From positions 1-16,369 of the forward strand of contig JAJYPA010000138.1 in assembly GCA_021795795.1 (NCBI GenBank): a stretch of DNA of 16,369 nt. Direction: 5' to 3'. The notes under the pieces are model-generated. The model did not search any database. It was not told where the DNA came from and saw nothing but the letters and a program-made list of their open reading frames with translations. The position numbers and the translations under genes are program-made. Source of the DNA: Pseudomonadota bacterium (lineage in GTDB: Bacteria; Pseudomonadota; Gammaproteobacteria; Halothiobacillales; Halothiobacillaceae). Shown here piece by piece: positions 1 through 7,019 of the stretch (position 1 is its first letter; each line of letters starts with the position of its first letter).

Positions 1-367
1 GATTCAACCGGAAGTCCGCGATATTCACCTTCCCGGAACAGCGCGGCGACCCCAGATTTCGGGTGTAGTACCGCTGTCAGCAGCAAATGGCCGGTGTTTT
101 AATCATTTCAACTTCAATTTCGCCACCCTTCCGGTGACGCAAGGATGAGGGCTGAATGTCTAAACTTGACAAATATTCGACCGGAAAGTCAACGGTAACA
201 ATATACTCAACAGAGACCCCCAGACCATGAGTTCTGCCATGCACACAAGCGAGAGCCCCATGCGGCAGTAGAGGACGAACACAGGTGCGTATCCAATTCT
301 TGAAACAGTCAATCTTTTCAATGGTCGCGGCATTACGAGCACATGAATCGAAAAGAGTATCTACCAT
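1..367 (-). pseudogene. LuxR-type transcriptional regulator, N-terminal remnant (frame broken, partial)
   Basis: An open frame runs from an ATG at 367 (an alternative in-frame ATG lies at 394) to a stop at 77. It includes WIRTCVRPLLPHGALACVHG followed by a VTVDFPVEYL segment. This pattern resembles the N-terminal sensor region of proteobacterial LuxR-type regulators, where a Trp-containing helix is followed by a PHG/PHE motif. The frame stops after about 96-105 residues, well before any HTH. From about position 108 leftwards another minus-strand frame stays open to the window edge and may be the continuation after a frameshift. No LuxR-type DNA-binding domain is visible inside the window. The family call rests on pattern recognition. 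A short unrelated small protein is possible. Confidence 0.4.
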
Positions 368-525
368 AAAACTGCCCCCCGGAAATCTGGGCACAAACTA
401 TCTTGAAACAGCGAACGACGTAGCTTTTTCACGCACTCGCGGGAGATTATATTGGAGAATCGAAAGCGGCAGTGCTGATGCAGGTGTCGCTAACTTCCTT
501 CCAGGCGGTACGGGCGCTGGAGGGC

Positions 526-664
526 AGTGATGCCAACATCCTGATTGAGATTGGTGGGCTCGTTGCTCCCATGTTCAGTCTCGACTATCAGTTCGCCGTG
601 CCCGACATCCTCTATTTATGAGGAGTTGGAGGTGCGGCACAGCTATCTAGTCGTCCTGAAAAAC
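526..664 (+). pseudogene. PIN-domain toxin (VapC-like) fragment with frameshift
   Basis: From 526 one frame reads SDANILIEIGGLVAPMFSLD then YQFAVPDILY. This looks like the start of a PIN-domain ribonuclease, with the first catalytic Asp in the DANILI motif. The frame hits TGA at 619-621. Shifting the frame at about 617 restores YEELEVRHSYLV, which fits the family continuation, so a small insertion (about 4 bases, net +1) broke the gene. Similarity fades after about 660, just before a hairpin at 673-695, and the rest of the domain is missing. No clear antitoxin is seen upstream. The stretch from 368 to 823 otherwise holds only this fragment and the hairpin; I see no intact gene in it. Confidence 0.42.
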
Positions 665-672
665 CCATTTTC

Positions 673-695
673 TCAGCCTGCATTTTGCAGGCTGA
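673..695. repeat. Perfect 10-bp inverted repeat with 3-nt loop
   Basis: TCAGCCTGCA and TGCAGGCTGA form a perfect stem around a TTT loop. A few T residues follow at 699-702 (ATTTT), so it may act as a weak terminator. It lies where the PIN fragment loses similarity and before the recombinase block, so it could also be an element end or recombination site. The sequence alone does not decide. Confidence 0.4.
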
Positions 696-823
696 ACATT
701 TTGTCGGCCAGCAACTGGTAGAAGTGTCAGTGGGCGGGTGACTCGTTACAAAGACGCATAGCAGCATTTCAGGATCAGTCTTCAGTCAGCATTCTCATAC
801 GTAATTTCTCATGGAGAGAGCTG

Positions 824-1282
824 ATGACAATCAAACACTGCGCTGGTTGTGGCCAACCCTTCGAGCCCCGGCCTCAAGTTCCGAACCAGGCCTATTGTTC
901 ATTACCTTCGTGCCAACGTGCGCGACGCCAGCGCTGGCAGCATCACAAAATGCACTCCGACCCAGACTACCGAGACAACCAGATTCGCAACCAGCGGGCC
1001 TGGATGATGCGCCATCCGGAGTATTGGCGAAATTACCGGGGCGCTCATCCAGAAAGCGCCAAACAGGAGAAACCACCCCAACGCCTACAGAATGAACCCC
1101 CTCCAAACTTGAGGCTTGCAAAGATGGACGCGTCACCCGTCATGCTGCTGCACCCCGGCCTCTACAGAATCGACCTTTCTCCCACGCCAGGCAATGATTC
1201 TGGAGCCAATTGGGTCATCAAAATCATTCCCGCATGCCCTGATTGTCCTTGCAAAAAGGACGCGTGCAAAGATAGGACGTGA
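824..1282 (+). CDS. Small Cys-rich, probable zinc-binding protein upstream of serine recombinase
   Basis: A 152-aa basic protein of unknown function. The N-terminus has a four-cysteine set (C6, C9, C25, C30) with spacing suited to one zinc site. It is followed by a strongly basic QRARRQRWQ helix and a DPDYRDNQ...PEYWRNYR segment rich in aromatic and basic residues, suggesting nucleic-acid contact. A second Cys cluster (C138, C141, C143, C148) ends the protein. The start at 824 has a GGAGAGAG ribosome-binding sequence at 813-820; the ATG at 811 is in another frame. It precedes the recombinase by 127 bp on the same strand. I recall similar small proteins beside recombinase/ParB gene sets in proteobacteria, but no function is established. 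A role as accessory DNA-binding factor for the recombinase is inference. Confidence 0.72.
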   Translation: MTIKHCAGCGQPFEPRPQVPNQAYCSLPSCQRARRQRWQHHKMHSDPDYRDNQIRNQRAWMMRHPEYWRNYRGAHPESAKQEKPPQRLQNEPPPNLRLAKMDASPVMLLHPGLYRIDLSPTPGNDSGANWVIKIIPACPDCPCKKDACKDRT

Positions 1283-1323
1283 TGGTCTTGTTGCTGCCCA
1301 CCCATTACTTTTTACGTATGAAG

Positions 1324-1365
1324 CTCGTCAATTCCTATGGACGAGAGTGTTGAGCACGAGAATTG
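1324..1365. repeat. Imperfect inverted repeats upstream of the recombinase
   Basis: CTCGTC (1324-1329) and GACGAG (1340-1345) form one inverted pair. CAATTC (1329-1334) and GAATTG (1360-1365) form a second. They lie 45-86 bp upstream of the recombinase start. Serine recombinases often act on, or are regulated at, symmetric sites next to their own gene, so this is a candidate recombination or operator site. The symmetry is short and could be chance. Confidence 0.22.
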
Positions 1366-1409
1366 TGTGGATTCCACTAGCCATAACCGGCCGATGAAAA
1401 GGCAGACCC

Positions 1410-2987
1410 ATGGGTACATACGACAATAACAAAGATGCACTCCAAGATGAACCCCGTAAGCCCCCGATGCTGCGTGCGGCCCAGTACGTCCGCATGTCCA
1501 CCGAGCATCAGCAATATTCCACTGAAAACCAGTCCGACAAAATCCGGGAGTACGCCGCCCGACGCGGCATTGAGATTGTCCGCACCTATGCCGATGCCGG
1601 CAAAAGTGGCCTGCGCATCGATGGCCGCGTGTCTCTGCAGCAGTTGATCAAGGACGTCGAGAGCGGCTCGGCGGACTTCACCATCATCCTGGTCTACGAC
1701 GTCAGCCGATGGGGTCGTTTTCAGGATGCCGACGAAAGTGCCTATTACGAATACCGGTGTCGGCGTGCCGGCATTCAGGTGGCCTACTGCGCAGAACAGT
1801 TTGAAAATGATGGCTCCCCGGTTTCCACCATCGTCAAGGGCGTCAAACGGGCCATGGCCGGCGAGTACAGCCGGGAATTATCGGCAAAGGTGTTCGCTGG
1901 GCAGTGCCGGCTGATTGAGCTGGGTTTTCGTCAAGGCGGCCCTGCCGGCTATGGGCTGCGCCGCGTGCTGATTGACCAGAACGGCTCAACGAAGACCGAA
2001 CTGACCCGGGGTGAACACAAGAGCCTGCAGACTGACCGTGTCATCCTCATGCCCGGGCCGGAAGAGGAAATTCGCACCGTGAACCTGATGTACCGTTGGT
2101 TCATTGATGAGGGCTTGGTCGCCTCCGAGATCGCCGGACGGCTGAACGGGATGCGGGTACGTACCAACCTTGATCGCGAATGGACCCGCGCCACGGTGCA
2201 TGAGGTGCTGACCAACGAAAAGTACATCGGCAACAACGTCTACAATCGGGTCTCGTTCAAGCTCAAAAAGCTTCGGGTCATCAACACGCCCGACATGTGG
2301 ATCAAGAAGGAAGGGGCCTTTGAGCCCATCGTGCCGCCCGATGTGTTTTATACCGCCCAGGGCATCGTGCGGGCCCGGGCGCACCGATACACCAACGAAG
2401 AGTTGATCGAGCGCCTGCGAACCCTCTACCAGAACCGGGGATTTCTGTCCGGCCTGATCATCGACGAAACCGAGGGCATGCCCTCAACGTCGATCTACTC
2501 GCATAGGTTCGGCAGCCTGGTGCGCGCCTATCAAATGGTGGGATTCACGCCTGATCGCGATTACCGGTACCTGGAAACCAACAAGTTCCTGCGCCGCTTC
2601 CATCCCGAGATCGTCAACCAGACCGAAAGCCGGATCGCCAGTCTCGGGGGCGTCATCCGGCGCGATCCCGCCACGGACCTGCTGCGGGTCAATGATGAAT
2701 TTAGCCTCTCCCTGGTGCTGGCGCGATGCCAGACCCCGGAGAGTGGCCACCAGCACTGGAAAGTGCGTTTCGATACCAGTTTGGCACCCGACATCACTGT
2801 GGCGGTTCGGCTGGATCAGGCCAATCAGGCTGCCCTGGATTACTACCTGTTGCCACGACTGGATTTCGGGCAGTCCCGCATCCGCCTCGCCGAGCGCAAC
2901 CCTGTCGAGTTCGAGAGCTACCGCTTTGACAGCCTGGATTACCTGTACGGAATGGCGGAGCGCGCACGGTTAAGGAGAATCGCATGA
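1410..2987 (+). CDS. Large serine recombinase, atypical C-terminus
   Basis: A 525-aa site-specific recombinase of the resolvase/invertase superfamily. Residues 22-175 form the catalytic domain, with YVRMST holding the nucleophile Ser30 and Arg28, and DVSRWGR at 97-103. Residues about 165-320 match the Recombinase DNA-binding region, including GGPAGYGLRR and the W258-Y272 stretch typical of these proteins. The C-terminus lacks the Cys4 zinc ribbon and long coiled coil seen in phiC31-type integrases. Instead, residues about 330-385 (RTLYQNRGFLSG...YSHRFGSLVRAYQMVGFTP) resemble the HNH-associated repeat fold, and an uncharacterised 140-residue tail follows. The last codons overlap the next gene by ATGA. 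Cutting and rejoining DNA at att-like sites is family knowledge; the target here is unknown. It may be the integrase of a prophage or of an independent element. Confidence 0.9.
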   Translation: MGTYDNNKDALQDEPRKPPMLRAAQYVRMSTEHQQYSTENQSDKIREYAARRGIEIVRTYADAGKSGLRIDGRVSLQQLIKDVESGSADFTIILVYDVSRWGRFQDADESAYYEYRCRRAGIQVAYCAEQFENDGSPVSTIVKGVKRAMAGEYSRELSAKVFAGQCRLIELGFRQGGPAGYGLRRVLIDQNGSTKTELTRGEHKSLQTDRVILMPGPEEEIRTVNLMYRWFIDEGLVASEIAGRLNGMRVRTNLDREWTRATVHEVLTNEKYIGNNVYNRVSFKLKKLRVINTPDMWIKKEGAFEPIVPPDVFYTAQGIVRARAHRYTNEELIERLRTLYQNRGFLSGLIIDETEGMPSTSIYSHRFGSLVRAYQMVGFTPDRDYRYLETNKFLRRFHPEIVNQTESRIASLGGVIRRDPATDLLRVNDEFSLSLVLARCQTPESGHQHWKVRFDTSLAPDITVAVRLDQANQAALDYYLLPRLDFGQSRIRLAERNPVEFESYRFDSLDYLYGMAERARLRRIA

Positions 2988-3886
2988 GCGAAAAGATGGC
3001 ACCGGGTGAGCTGCGGATGATCCCGATCGACCGCATCGATGTCCTCAATCCCCGAGAACGCAACAGGGAGGTGTTCGATGAGATTGTCGGCAACATCAAG
3101 GCGATCGGGCTGAAAAAGCCGATCACCGTGACCCCGCGTCCTGGGCCAGATGGTACCGAGCGCTACCTCCTGGTCTGTGGTGAAGGTCGCATGAAGGCAT
3201 TCCGCTCGTTGGGCGAGAAGAGCATTCCGGCCCTGGTCGTGACGGTCAGTGATGAAAACGCCTACATCATGAGCTTGGCCGAAAACATCGCCCGCCGTCA
3301 GTACCGGCCGCTGGAACTGCTCGCTGGCATTGAGCAACTGCGCGACCAGGGCTACGACAAGAAAATCATCGCGCAAAAGACGGGCCTGACGGTTGAATAC
3401 GTGCAGGGCATTCTGATACTCCTCAAAAACGGCGAGGAACGTCTGCTGGTTGCTGTGGAAAAGGGAAGAATCCCCCTGAATGCAGCGCTGACCATTGTCG
3501 GTGCGGGGGATGACGACAAGGCCATTCAAGCAGCACTCCAGAACGCCTATGAATCCGGCAACCTGCGCGGCAACCGCCTGCTCCAGGCCCGGCGCGTCAT
3601 TGAGCGTCGGCAAACCTTGGGGCGGTCCGTGGCGCGGGGCACGCCCCGCAAGTTGCAGGACGTCACCACCTCCAGTCTGGTGAGGACCTACCAGAAGGAA
3701 GTGGAGCGTCAAAAACAGATGGTCAAAAAGGCAGAAATCGCCCAGCAGCGGCTCCTGTTTGTCGTTGGTGCCATGCGCGAGCTGCTCGCCGATGAAAACT
3801 TCACCACATTGCTGCGCGCCGAGGGCTTGGATACCTTGCCGAAATATCTCGCTGAGCGCGTCTGGTCGGGGGGGCGTGCCGCATGA
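2984..3886 (+). CDS. ParB-like N-terminal domain protein (RepB-type), paralog 1
   Basis: A 300-aa ParB/RepB-family protein. Residues 8-105 form the ParB N-terminal (CTP-binding type) domain, with NPRERN at 22-27, a GEGRMKA box at 66-72 (equivalent of GERR) and ENIARRQYRPLE at 100-111. An HTH follows at about 122-147 (GYDKKIIAQKTGLTVEYVQG). The C-terminal third is helical, with a likely coiled coil at about 235-262. The ATG lies in an ATGA overlap with the recombinase stop, preceded by AGGAG, so the two are probably translationally coupled. ParB proteins spread from a parS site and switch with CTP; usually they work with a ParA ATPase, and none is present here. A role in controlling the recombinase or marking its DNA site is inference. 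Confidence 0.85.
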   Translation: MSEKMAPGELRMIPIDRIDVLNPRERNREVFDEIVGNIKAIGLKKPITVTPRPGPDGTERYLLVCGEGRMKAFRSLGEKSIPALVVTVSDENAYIMSLAENIARRQYRPLELLAGIEQLRDQGYDKKIIAQKTGLTVEYVQGILILLKNGEERLLVAVEKGRIPLNAALTIVGAGDDDKAIQAALQNAYESGNLRGNRLLQARRVIERRQTLGRSVARGTPRKLQDVTTSSLVRTYQKEVERQKQMVKKAEIAQQRLLFVVGAMRELLADENFTTLLRAEGLDTLPKYLAERVWSGGRAA

Positions 3887-4764
3887 CCAAGGTGTCCCTT
3901 GGGTTCAATCTTGAGCCACTGACCGTGCCGGTCGACAAAATCCTGCAATCCCGCAAGACACCTATGGGTGTCGCCACGTCCAAGAAGTTCATGCAGATTC
4001 GCTCATCGATTGCCGAGATCGGGCTAATCGAACCGTTGTCGGTGGGGCCGGCGGATCCCCAAACCGGCCAGCACATCCTTCTCGACGGCCACATTCGGCT
4101 CATCGCGTTAAAAGAATTGAATTTCAGCGAGGTGCAGTGCCTGGTTGCCACCGATGACGAGAGTTACACGTACAACAGCCGAATCAACCGCCTGTCCACC
4201 ATTCAGGAGCACTATATGATCCGGCGCGCGATCCAGCGCGGTGTCACGCCGGAACGGCTGGCCAAGGCGCTCAGCGTCGACACGCGCACGATCACGCGGA
4301 AGCTGACCTTACTGGAAGGGATCTGCCCGGAAGCGGCCGAACTGCTCAAGGACCGCCATTTCGCAACCGACATTTCCCGTGTGCTGCGCAAAATGAAACC
4401 GACGCGCCAGGTCGAATGCGTTGAGTTGATGGTTTCGGCCAACACGATCACCGTCGCCTATGCCGAGGCGATGCTGGTCGCGACCCCCACGGAAATGCTG
4501 GTTGAAGGGAAAAAACCCGCCAAGCTGACAGGTTTGACCCAGGAACAGATGGCAAAAATGGAGCGCGAGATGAGCAATCTGCAGGGTCAGTACAAGATGG
4601 TCGAGCAGACCTACGGCCAGGACGTCCTCAATCTGGTTCTGGCCAAGGGCTTCCTGGCCAAACTGCTGGAAAACGAATCAGTGGCCCGCTATCTGCGCCA
4701 GCGGCAGCCAGAAGTTATGTCGGAGTTTGAAGCTATTGTGCAGACGGTGTCGCTCGACCAATAA
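3883..4764 (+). CDS. ParB-like protein with RepB C-terminal domain, paralog 2
   Basis: A 293-aa protein with a ParB-like N-terminal domain (about 10-112) and a plasmid-partition RepB-type C-terminal domain (about 145-290). The nucleotide box is divergent: LLDGHIRL at 67-73 replaces GERR, and NSRINRLSTIQEH at 98-110 replaces the ENxxR motif. An HTH lies at about 118-143 (GVTPERLAKALSVDTRTITR). It starts inside the stop of paralog 1 (ATGA), preceded by a G-rich stretch (GGGGGGGCG) that can serve as ribosome-binding site. The two proteins share the fold but little sequence, so this is not a recent duplication. A heteromeric complex with paralog 1 is plausible. No canonical parS (TGTTTCACGTGAAACA) was noticed in the window. 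Confidence 0.85.
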   Translation: MTKVSLGFNLEPLTVPVDKILQSRKTPMGVATSKKFMQIRSSIAEIGLIEPLSVGPADPQTGQHILLDGHIRLIALKELNFSEVQCLVATDDESYTYNSRINRLSTIQEHYMIRRAIQRGVTPERLAKALSVDTRTITRKLTLLEGICPEAAELLKDRHFATDISRVLRKMKPTRQVECVELMVSANTITVAYAEAMLVATPTEMLVEGKKPAKLTGLTQEQMAKMEREMSNLQGQYKMVEQTYGQDVLNLVLAKGFLAKLLENESVARYLRQRQPEVMSEFEAIVQTVSLDQ

Positions 4765-4787
4765 CCTCTGCCTGTCGCTTGCCAGCG

Positions 4788-5000
4788 TTACTTCTTCTTG
4801 AGTAACTGGTCCAGCGTATCCACGCCTTCGCGCTTCAGTACGGTACCCAGTTGCGCATCGGACCGGTAGCCCTTGGCGAAATCATCACCGTATGTCTTGC
4901 GCAGGGTTTCTACTTTTGTGTCGCTGCATTTTTGGCGGATTTCGCCATTTTGATCTCGCATGCGGTGATCTAAACCTTTTTGGAAATGCTTTATTGCCAT
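4788..5000 (-). CDS. Conserved small hypothetical protein (70 aa)
   Basis: A short charged protein, MAIKHFQKGLDHRMRDQNGE and onward, with GDDFAKGYRSDAQLGTVLKR in the second half. I recognise this as a widely spread small proteobacterial family without known function. It has no Cys residues beyond C25, no signal peptide and no membrane segment. The start is well supported by GGAGGT at 5005-5010, 4 nt before the ATG. It lies 51 bp downstream of the XRE/ImmA gene on the same strand and converges with paralog 2 of ParB, with a 23-bp gap. Repeated Asp/Gly/Arg motifs suggest a small globular helical protein. It may be an accessory of the XRE/ImmA operon or an independent gene. Confidence 0.75.
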   Translation of the reverse strand: MAIKHFQKGLDHRMRDQNGEIRQKCSDTKVETLRKTYGDDFAKGYRSDAQLGTVLKREGVDTLDQLLKKK

Positions 5001-5012
5001 ATCAACCTCCGT

Positions 5013-5025
5013 AATGTTTTACATT
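5013..5025. promoter_or_regulatory. Small palindrome upstream of the 70-aa gene
   Basis: AATGTTTTACATT is a perfect 5-bp inverted repeat around TTT, 3-15 bp upstream of the GGAGGT ribosome-binding site of the 70-aa gene. It could be an operator or a small leader hairpin controlling that gene. Short AT-rich palindromes are common by chance. Confidence 0.2.
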
Positions 5026-5051
5026 GTTCATTGGACACACCGGGAGCCTCG

Positions 5052-6143
5052 CTAGACAAGACGCAGGTTGGGTTTTGCACGTCCAGGACGAGTTTCCTGT
5101 GGCACGCCATTTTTCACCACATTGAGAACCAAGCCAAAGACCATTTCGTCGAGATCCTCGTCTGCAACATGCATCTCGGCAGCGATGTCAGACTTTGCCA
5201 CCCCTTCAGTCCGCAGTGCAGCAAACACTTTGGCCAGAACCTGTGACGTCTCACGCGGCAAGCTTTCTGGTTCAGTTTTCCTGTAGCCACGTTGGCTGAT
5301 CTGCATGAAAAGTTCACGGTATTGCCATTCGGTCAGCAACTCAAGCTTGTGCATCCGGTACGTCAGTGCCGAAATGGATACGCCCCATATTTTTTTTAGT
5401 TGAAGCAGTGCATCAATCGAAATGAAATTCGGTGCGTAACCAAGAACACTGCTGCGTGGCATCAGAAATGCCGACGCAAAGTCGTTGGCCGCTCTTTCAA
5501 TTTCTTGGCCCCCATTGGGAGAACCATGGCGGTGGAGCACGAGATGCCCAAGTTCGTGTGCTGCATCAAACCGGCTGCGCTCACTATTTTTTAGCGTATT
5601 CAGAAAAACGAATGGTTTCTGTTCACGCCACATGGAGAATGCATCGACCTCTGCTGCATCAATGGCCAGGGAGAAAACCCGAACGCCATTGGCTTCAAGT
5701 AGGTGGATCATATTCTTGATTGGCAACTCGCCAATGCCCCAATGTCGACGCAAACTGGCTGCCGCCGCTTCTGGCTCCGAATCTCGTAGATCCGGCAGCG
5801 TGGGGGTAGGAAGTTCAAAGCGCTTTTCTATGGCGTGGTTGAGTGTCACCGTGAGTGCCCCAGAAAAAAGAGCCATATCACGCTGTGCAGCCGACATTTT
5901 GGAAAGCGAACGGAAGCTCGCAGCCCCGGTGTCTATGGTTTGGATCTCTTCCTCTTGATGGAAAAAGCTCAACGGAAACCGCAATGCCGTTGCAATGCGC
6001 TGAATCGTTTCATCAGAGGGATTGAACTCCCTCTTCTCAAAACCAGAGACAGATCGCATTTCCACGCCAATGGCCTCAGCCAGGCGTGTCATTGTGAACC
6101 CTCGCCGCTTTCTGGCGAAGGTCAGTCGTGTGGGATTAAACAT
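5052..6143 (-). CDS. XRE-family HTH / ImmA-IrrE metallopeptidase regulator
   Basis: A 363-aa two-domain regulator. Residues 5-62 are a Cro/CI-type HTH (LTFARKRRGFTMTRLAEAIG with a second helix ending in FEKREFNPS). Residues about 150-245 form the ImmA/IrrE zinc protease domain, with HELGH at 196-200 and the downstream Glu in EIERAANDFASAFLMP (about 214-229) as third ligand. The remaining C-terminal part is helical. In known members the protease cleaves or the HTH represses in response to DNA damage or element-encoded signals, and such genes are common in integrative elements and phage-defence loci. It lies 12 bp downstream of the 215-aa gene, probably in one transcript. Self-cleavage or cleavage of a partner cannot be told from sequence. 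A link to the neighbouring restriction-modification system is inference. Confidence 0.88.
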   Translation of the reverse strand: MFNPTRLTFARKRRGFTMTRLAEAIGVEMRSVSGFEKREFNPSDETIQRIATALRFPLSFFHQEEEIQTIDTGAASFRSLSKMSAAQRDMALFSGALTVTLNHAIEKRFELPTPTLPDLRDSEPEAAAASLRRHWGIGELPIKNMIHLLEANGVRVFSLAIDAAEVDAFSMWREQKPFVFLNTLKNSERSRFDAAHELGHLVLHRHGSPNGGQEIERAANDFASAFLMPRSSVLGYAPNFISIDALLQLKKIWGVSISALTYRMHKLELLTEWQYRELFMQISQRGYRKTEPESLPRETSQVLAKVFAALRTEGVAKSDIAAEMHVADEDLDEMVFGLVLNVVKNGVPQETRPGRAKPNLRLV

Positions 6144-6155
6144 GGCCCCGGGCCG

Positions 6156-6803
6156 TCAAGCGCGGCGAATCAAAGGAATATCGATATCCGGCAAATTCGG
6201 CAAGGCAGGCACCGGAATCGCCGTTGTGGGGTCAAATGGCAGCGCGCTCAGAATAATTCGCTCACTCCAACCGTCTACCTTGCCCGAATAACTAGACGGA
6301 AGAGAAAGCTCAAAACGGACCTCTTTTTTCCCCTGATCGTAGTGCTGCAGCAAAATCCAAGTCACCCGGCCATTATGAGACGTTTCAAGAATCTCGAATT
6401 CCGAGAAAGCCTCAAACAGCGAACTCTGATATTGATTTACCTCAATTGCACTTTGTGTGCGCGGTCCTTTGGGAGACTTGGTCATCGGGTTGGCCTGTGC
6501 AATGCCGGTGCTCTCATCGCCAGTTGCTACCGCAATTGCCAAGTTTTCTGTTGGATTCACAGCCAAGGGGTAATTGCCCTCATCCGACCGCGTCCAGTGT
6601 TTAGGGATCAATTTTTCCCGCAACACTCGAACAGTACGAGCCCATGTAGTGAAACCTGCAAACAGGGGCGGATCATTGAGAGTACACTCGCTGCGTGCAA
6701 GCATCCCTTGCATAACTGGTTCCTGCAGGTCCATCTGATCGAGGCCCAACTGCTTCAAGCGAGCTGTGACATCCGAGTTTTCAACGCGTATGATCTGGTG
6801 CAT
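6156..6803 (-). CDS. Uncharacterised 215-aa protein, first gene of XRE/ImmA operon
   Basis: I do not recognise a named family. Visible features are a Trp-Ala/Arg segment FAGFTTWARTVRVLREKLIP, the block GNYPLAVNPTENLAIAVATG, a KSPKGPRTQSAIEVNQYQSS segment and a Pro-rich tail (ALPFDPTTAIPVPALPNLPD). There is no signal peptide, membrane segment or Cys cluster, so it is probably cytoplasmic. The ATG at 6803 has AGGGAGGT just upstream (4-nt gap). The XRE/ImmA gene begins 12 bp after its stop, and a divergent methyltransferase lies about 240 bp away. The placement suggests an effector, substrate or sensor for the peptidase (for example the toxin of a toxin/ImmA pair), but nothing in the sequence proves this. 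The fused motifs look conserved enough to make a search worthwhile. Confidence 0.78.
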   Translation of the reverse strand: MHQIIRVENSDVTARLKQLGLDQMDLQEPVMQGMLARSECTLNDPPLFAGFTTWARTVRVLREKLIPKHWTRSDEGNYPLAVNPTENLAIAVATGDESTGIAQANPMTKSPKGPRTQSAIEVNQYQSSLFEAFSEFEILETSHNGRVTWILLQHYDQGKKEVRFELSLPSSYSGKVDGWSERIILSALPFDPTTAIPVPALPNLPDIDIPLIRRA

Positions 6804-6818
6804 AACGACCTCCCTAGG

Positions 6819-6866
6819 TTACTTCCGGTAATTCTACCACAAACGCGGTGGAAAAAGCGGAAGTAA
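6819..6866. repeat. Perfect 9-bp inverted repeat bracketing a promoter
   Basis: TTACTTCCG (6819-6827) and CGGAAGTAA (6858-6866) are perfect inverted copies with centres about 39 bp apart. A smaller nested pair, CCAC (6837-6840) and GTGG (6848-6851), lies between them. The arms flank the extended -10 at 6831-6839. Such spacing suits a pair of operator sites for a dimeric regulator such as the XRE/ImmA protein. A stem in the leader RNA is an alternative only if transcription starts further upstream. Confidence 0.42.
6831..6839 (-). promoter_or_regulatory. Candidate extended -10 promoter for the 215-aa/XRE/70-aa operon
   Basis: On the minus strand TGG directly precedes TAGAAT, giving an extended -10 (TGnTATAAT-like) about 30 bp upstream of the 215-aa start. 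The -35 region (around 6854-6859) is weak, as is common with extended -10 promoters. The inverted repeat arms lie on both sides, so binding there should block it. Confidence 0.38.
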
Positions 6867-7019
6867 TTTCTGACCCCACGTGTCCGGACTGGACTTGAGA
6901 AATCCGGCTGGTGTCATCGCCACCTGTCAATTTGTAGCCACCTCAAGATCATAGCCATTCTTCGCGGCTGAAAAAACAACATACAAGTGCCCCATGGATG
7001 ATGCGCTATTGAGGTTGCT
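6867..7019. other. Divergent intergenic region, no gene seen
   Basis: This segment lies between the minus-strand regulatory operon and the methyltransferase genes. It starts with TTTCTGACCCCAC next to the inverted repeat and has a short direct repeat TAGCCA (6937-6942 and 6954-6959 approximately). No reading frame resembles a protein. It is likely to hold control elements for the methyltransferase operon. Confidence 0.35.

Noticed and set aside
2939..3712. Minus-strand open frame of 257 codons
   Set aside because: Antisense to the recombinase end and ParB paralog 1, which carry clear motifs.
5835..6866. Plus-strand open frame of 343 codons
   Set aside because: It lies antisense to the XRE/ImmA and 215-aa genes, which have recognisable domains or strong ribosome-binding sites. 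Its translation has no family features.
6858..6880. GGAAGTAATTTCTGACCCCA resembling ends of small REP/IS-like elements
   Set aside because: Only one end-like motif is seen; no transposase, second terminal repeat or target duplication is found, so no mobile element is claimed.
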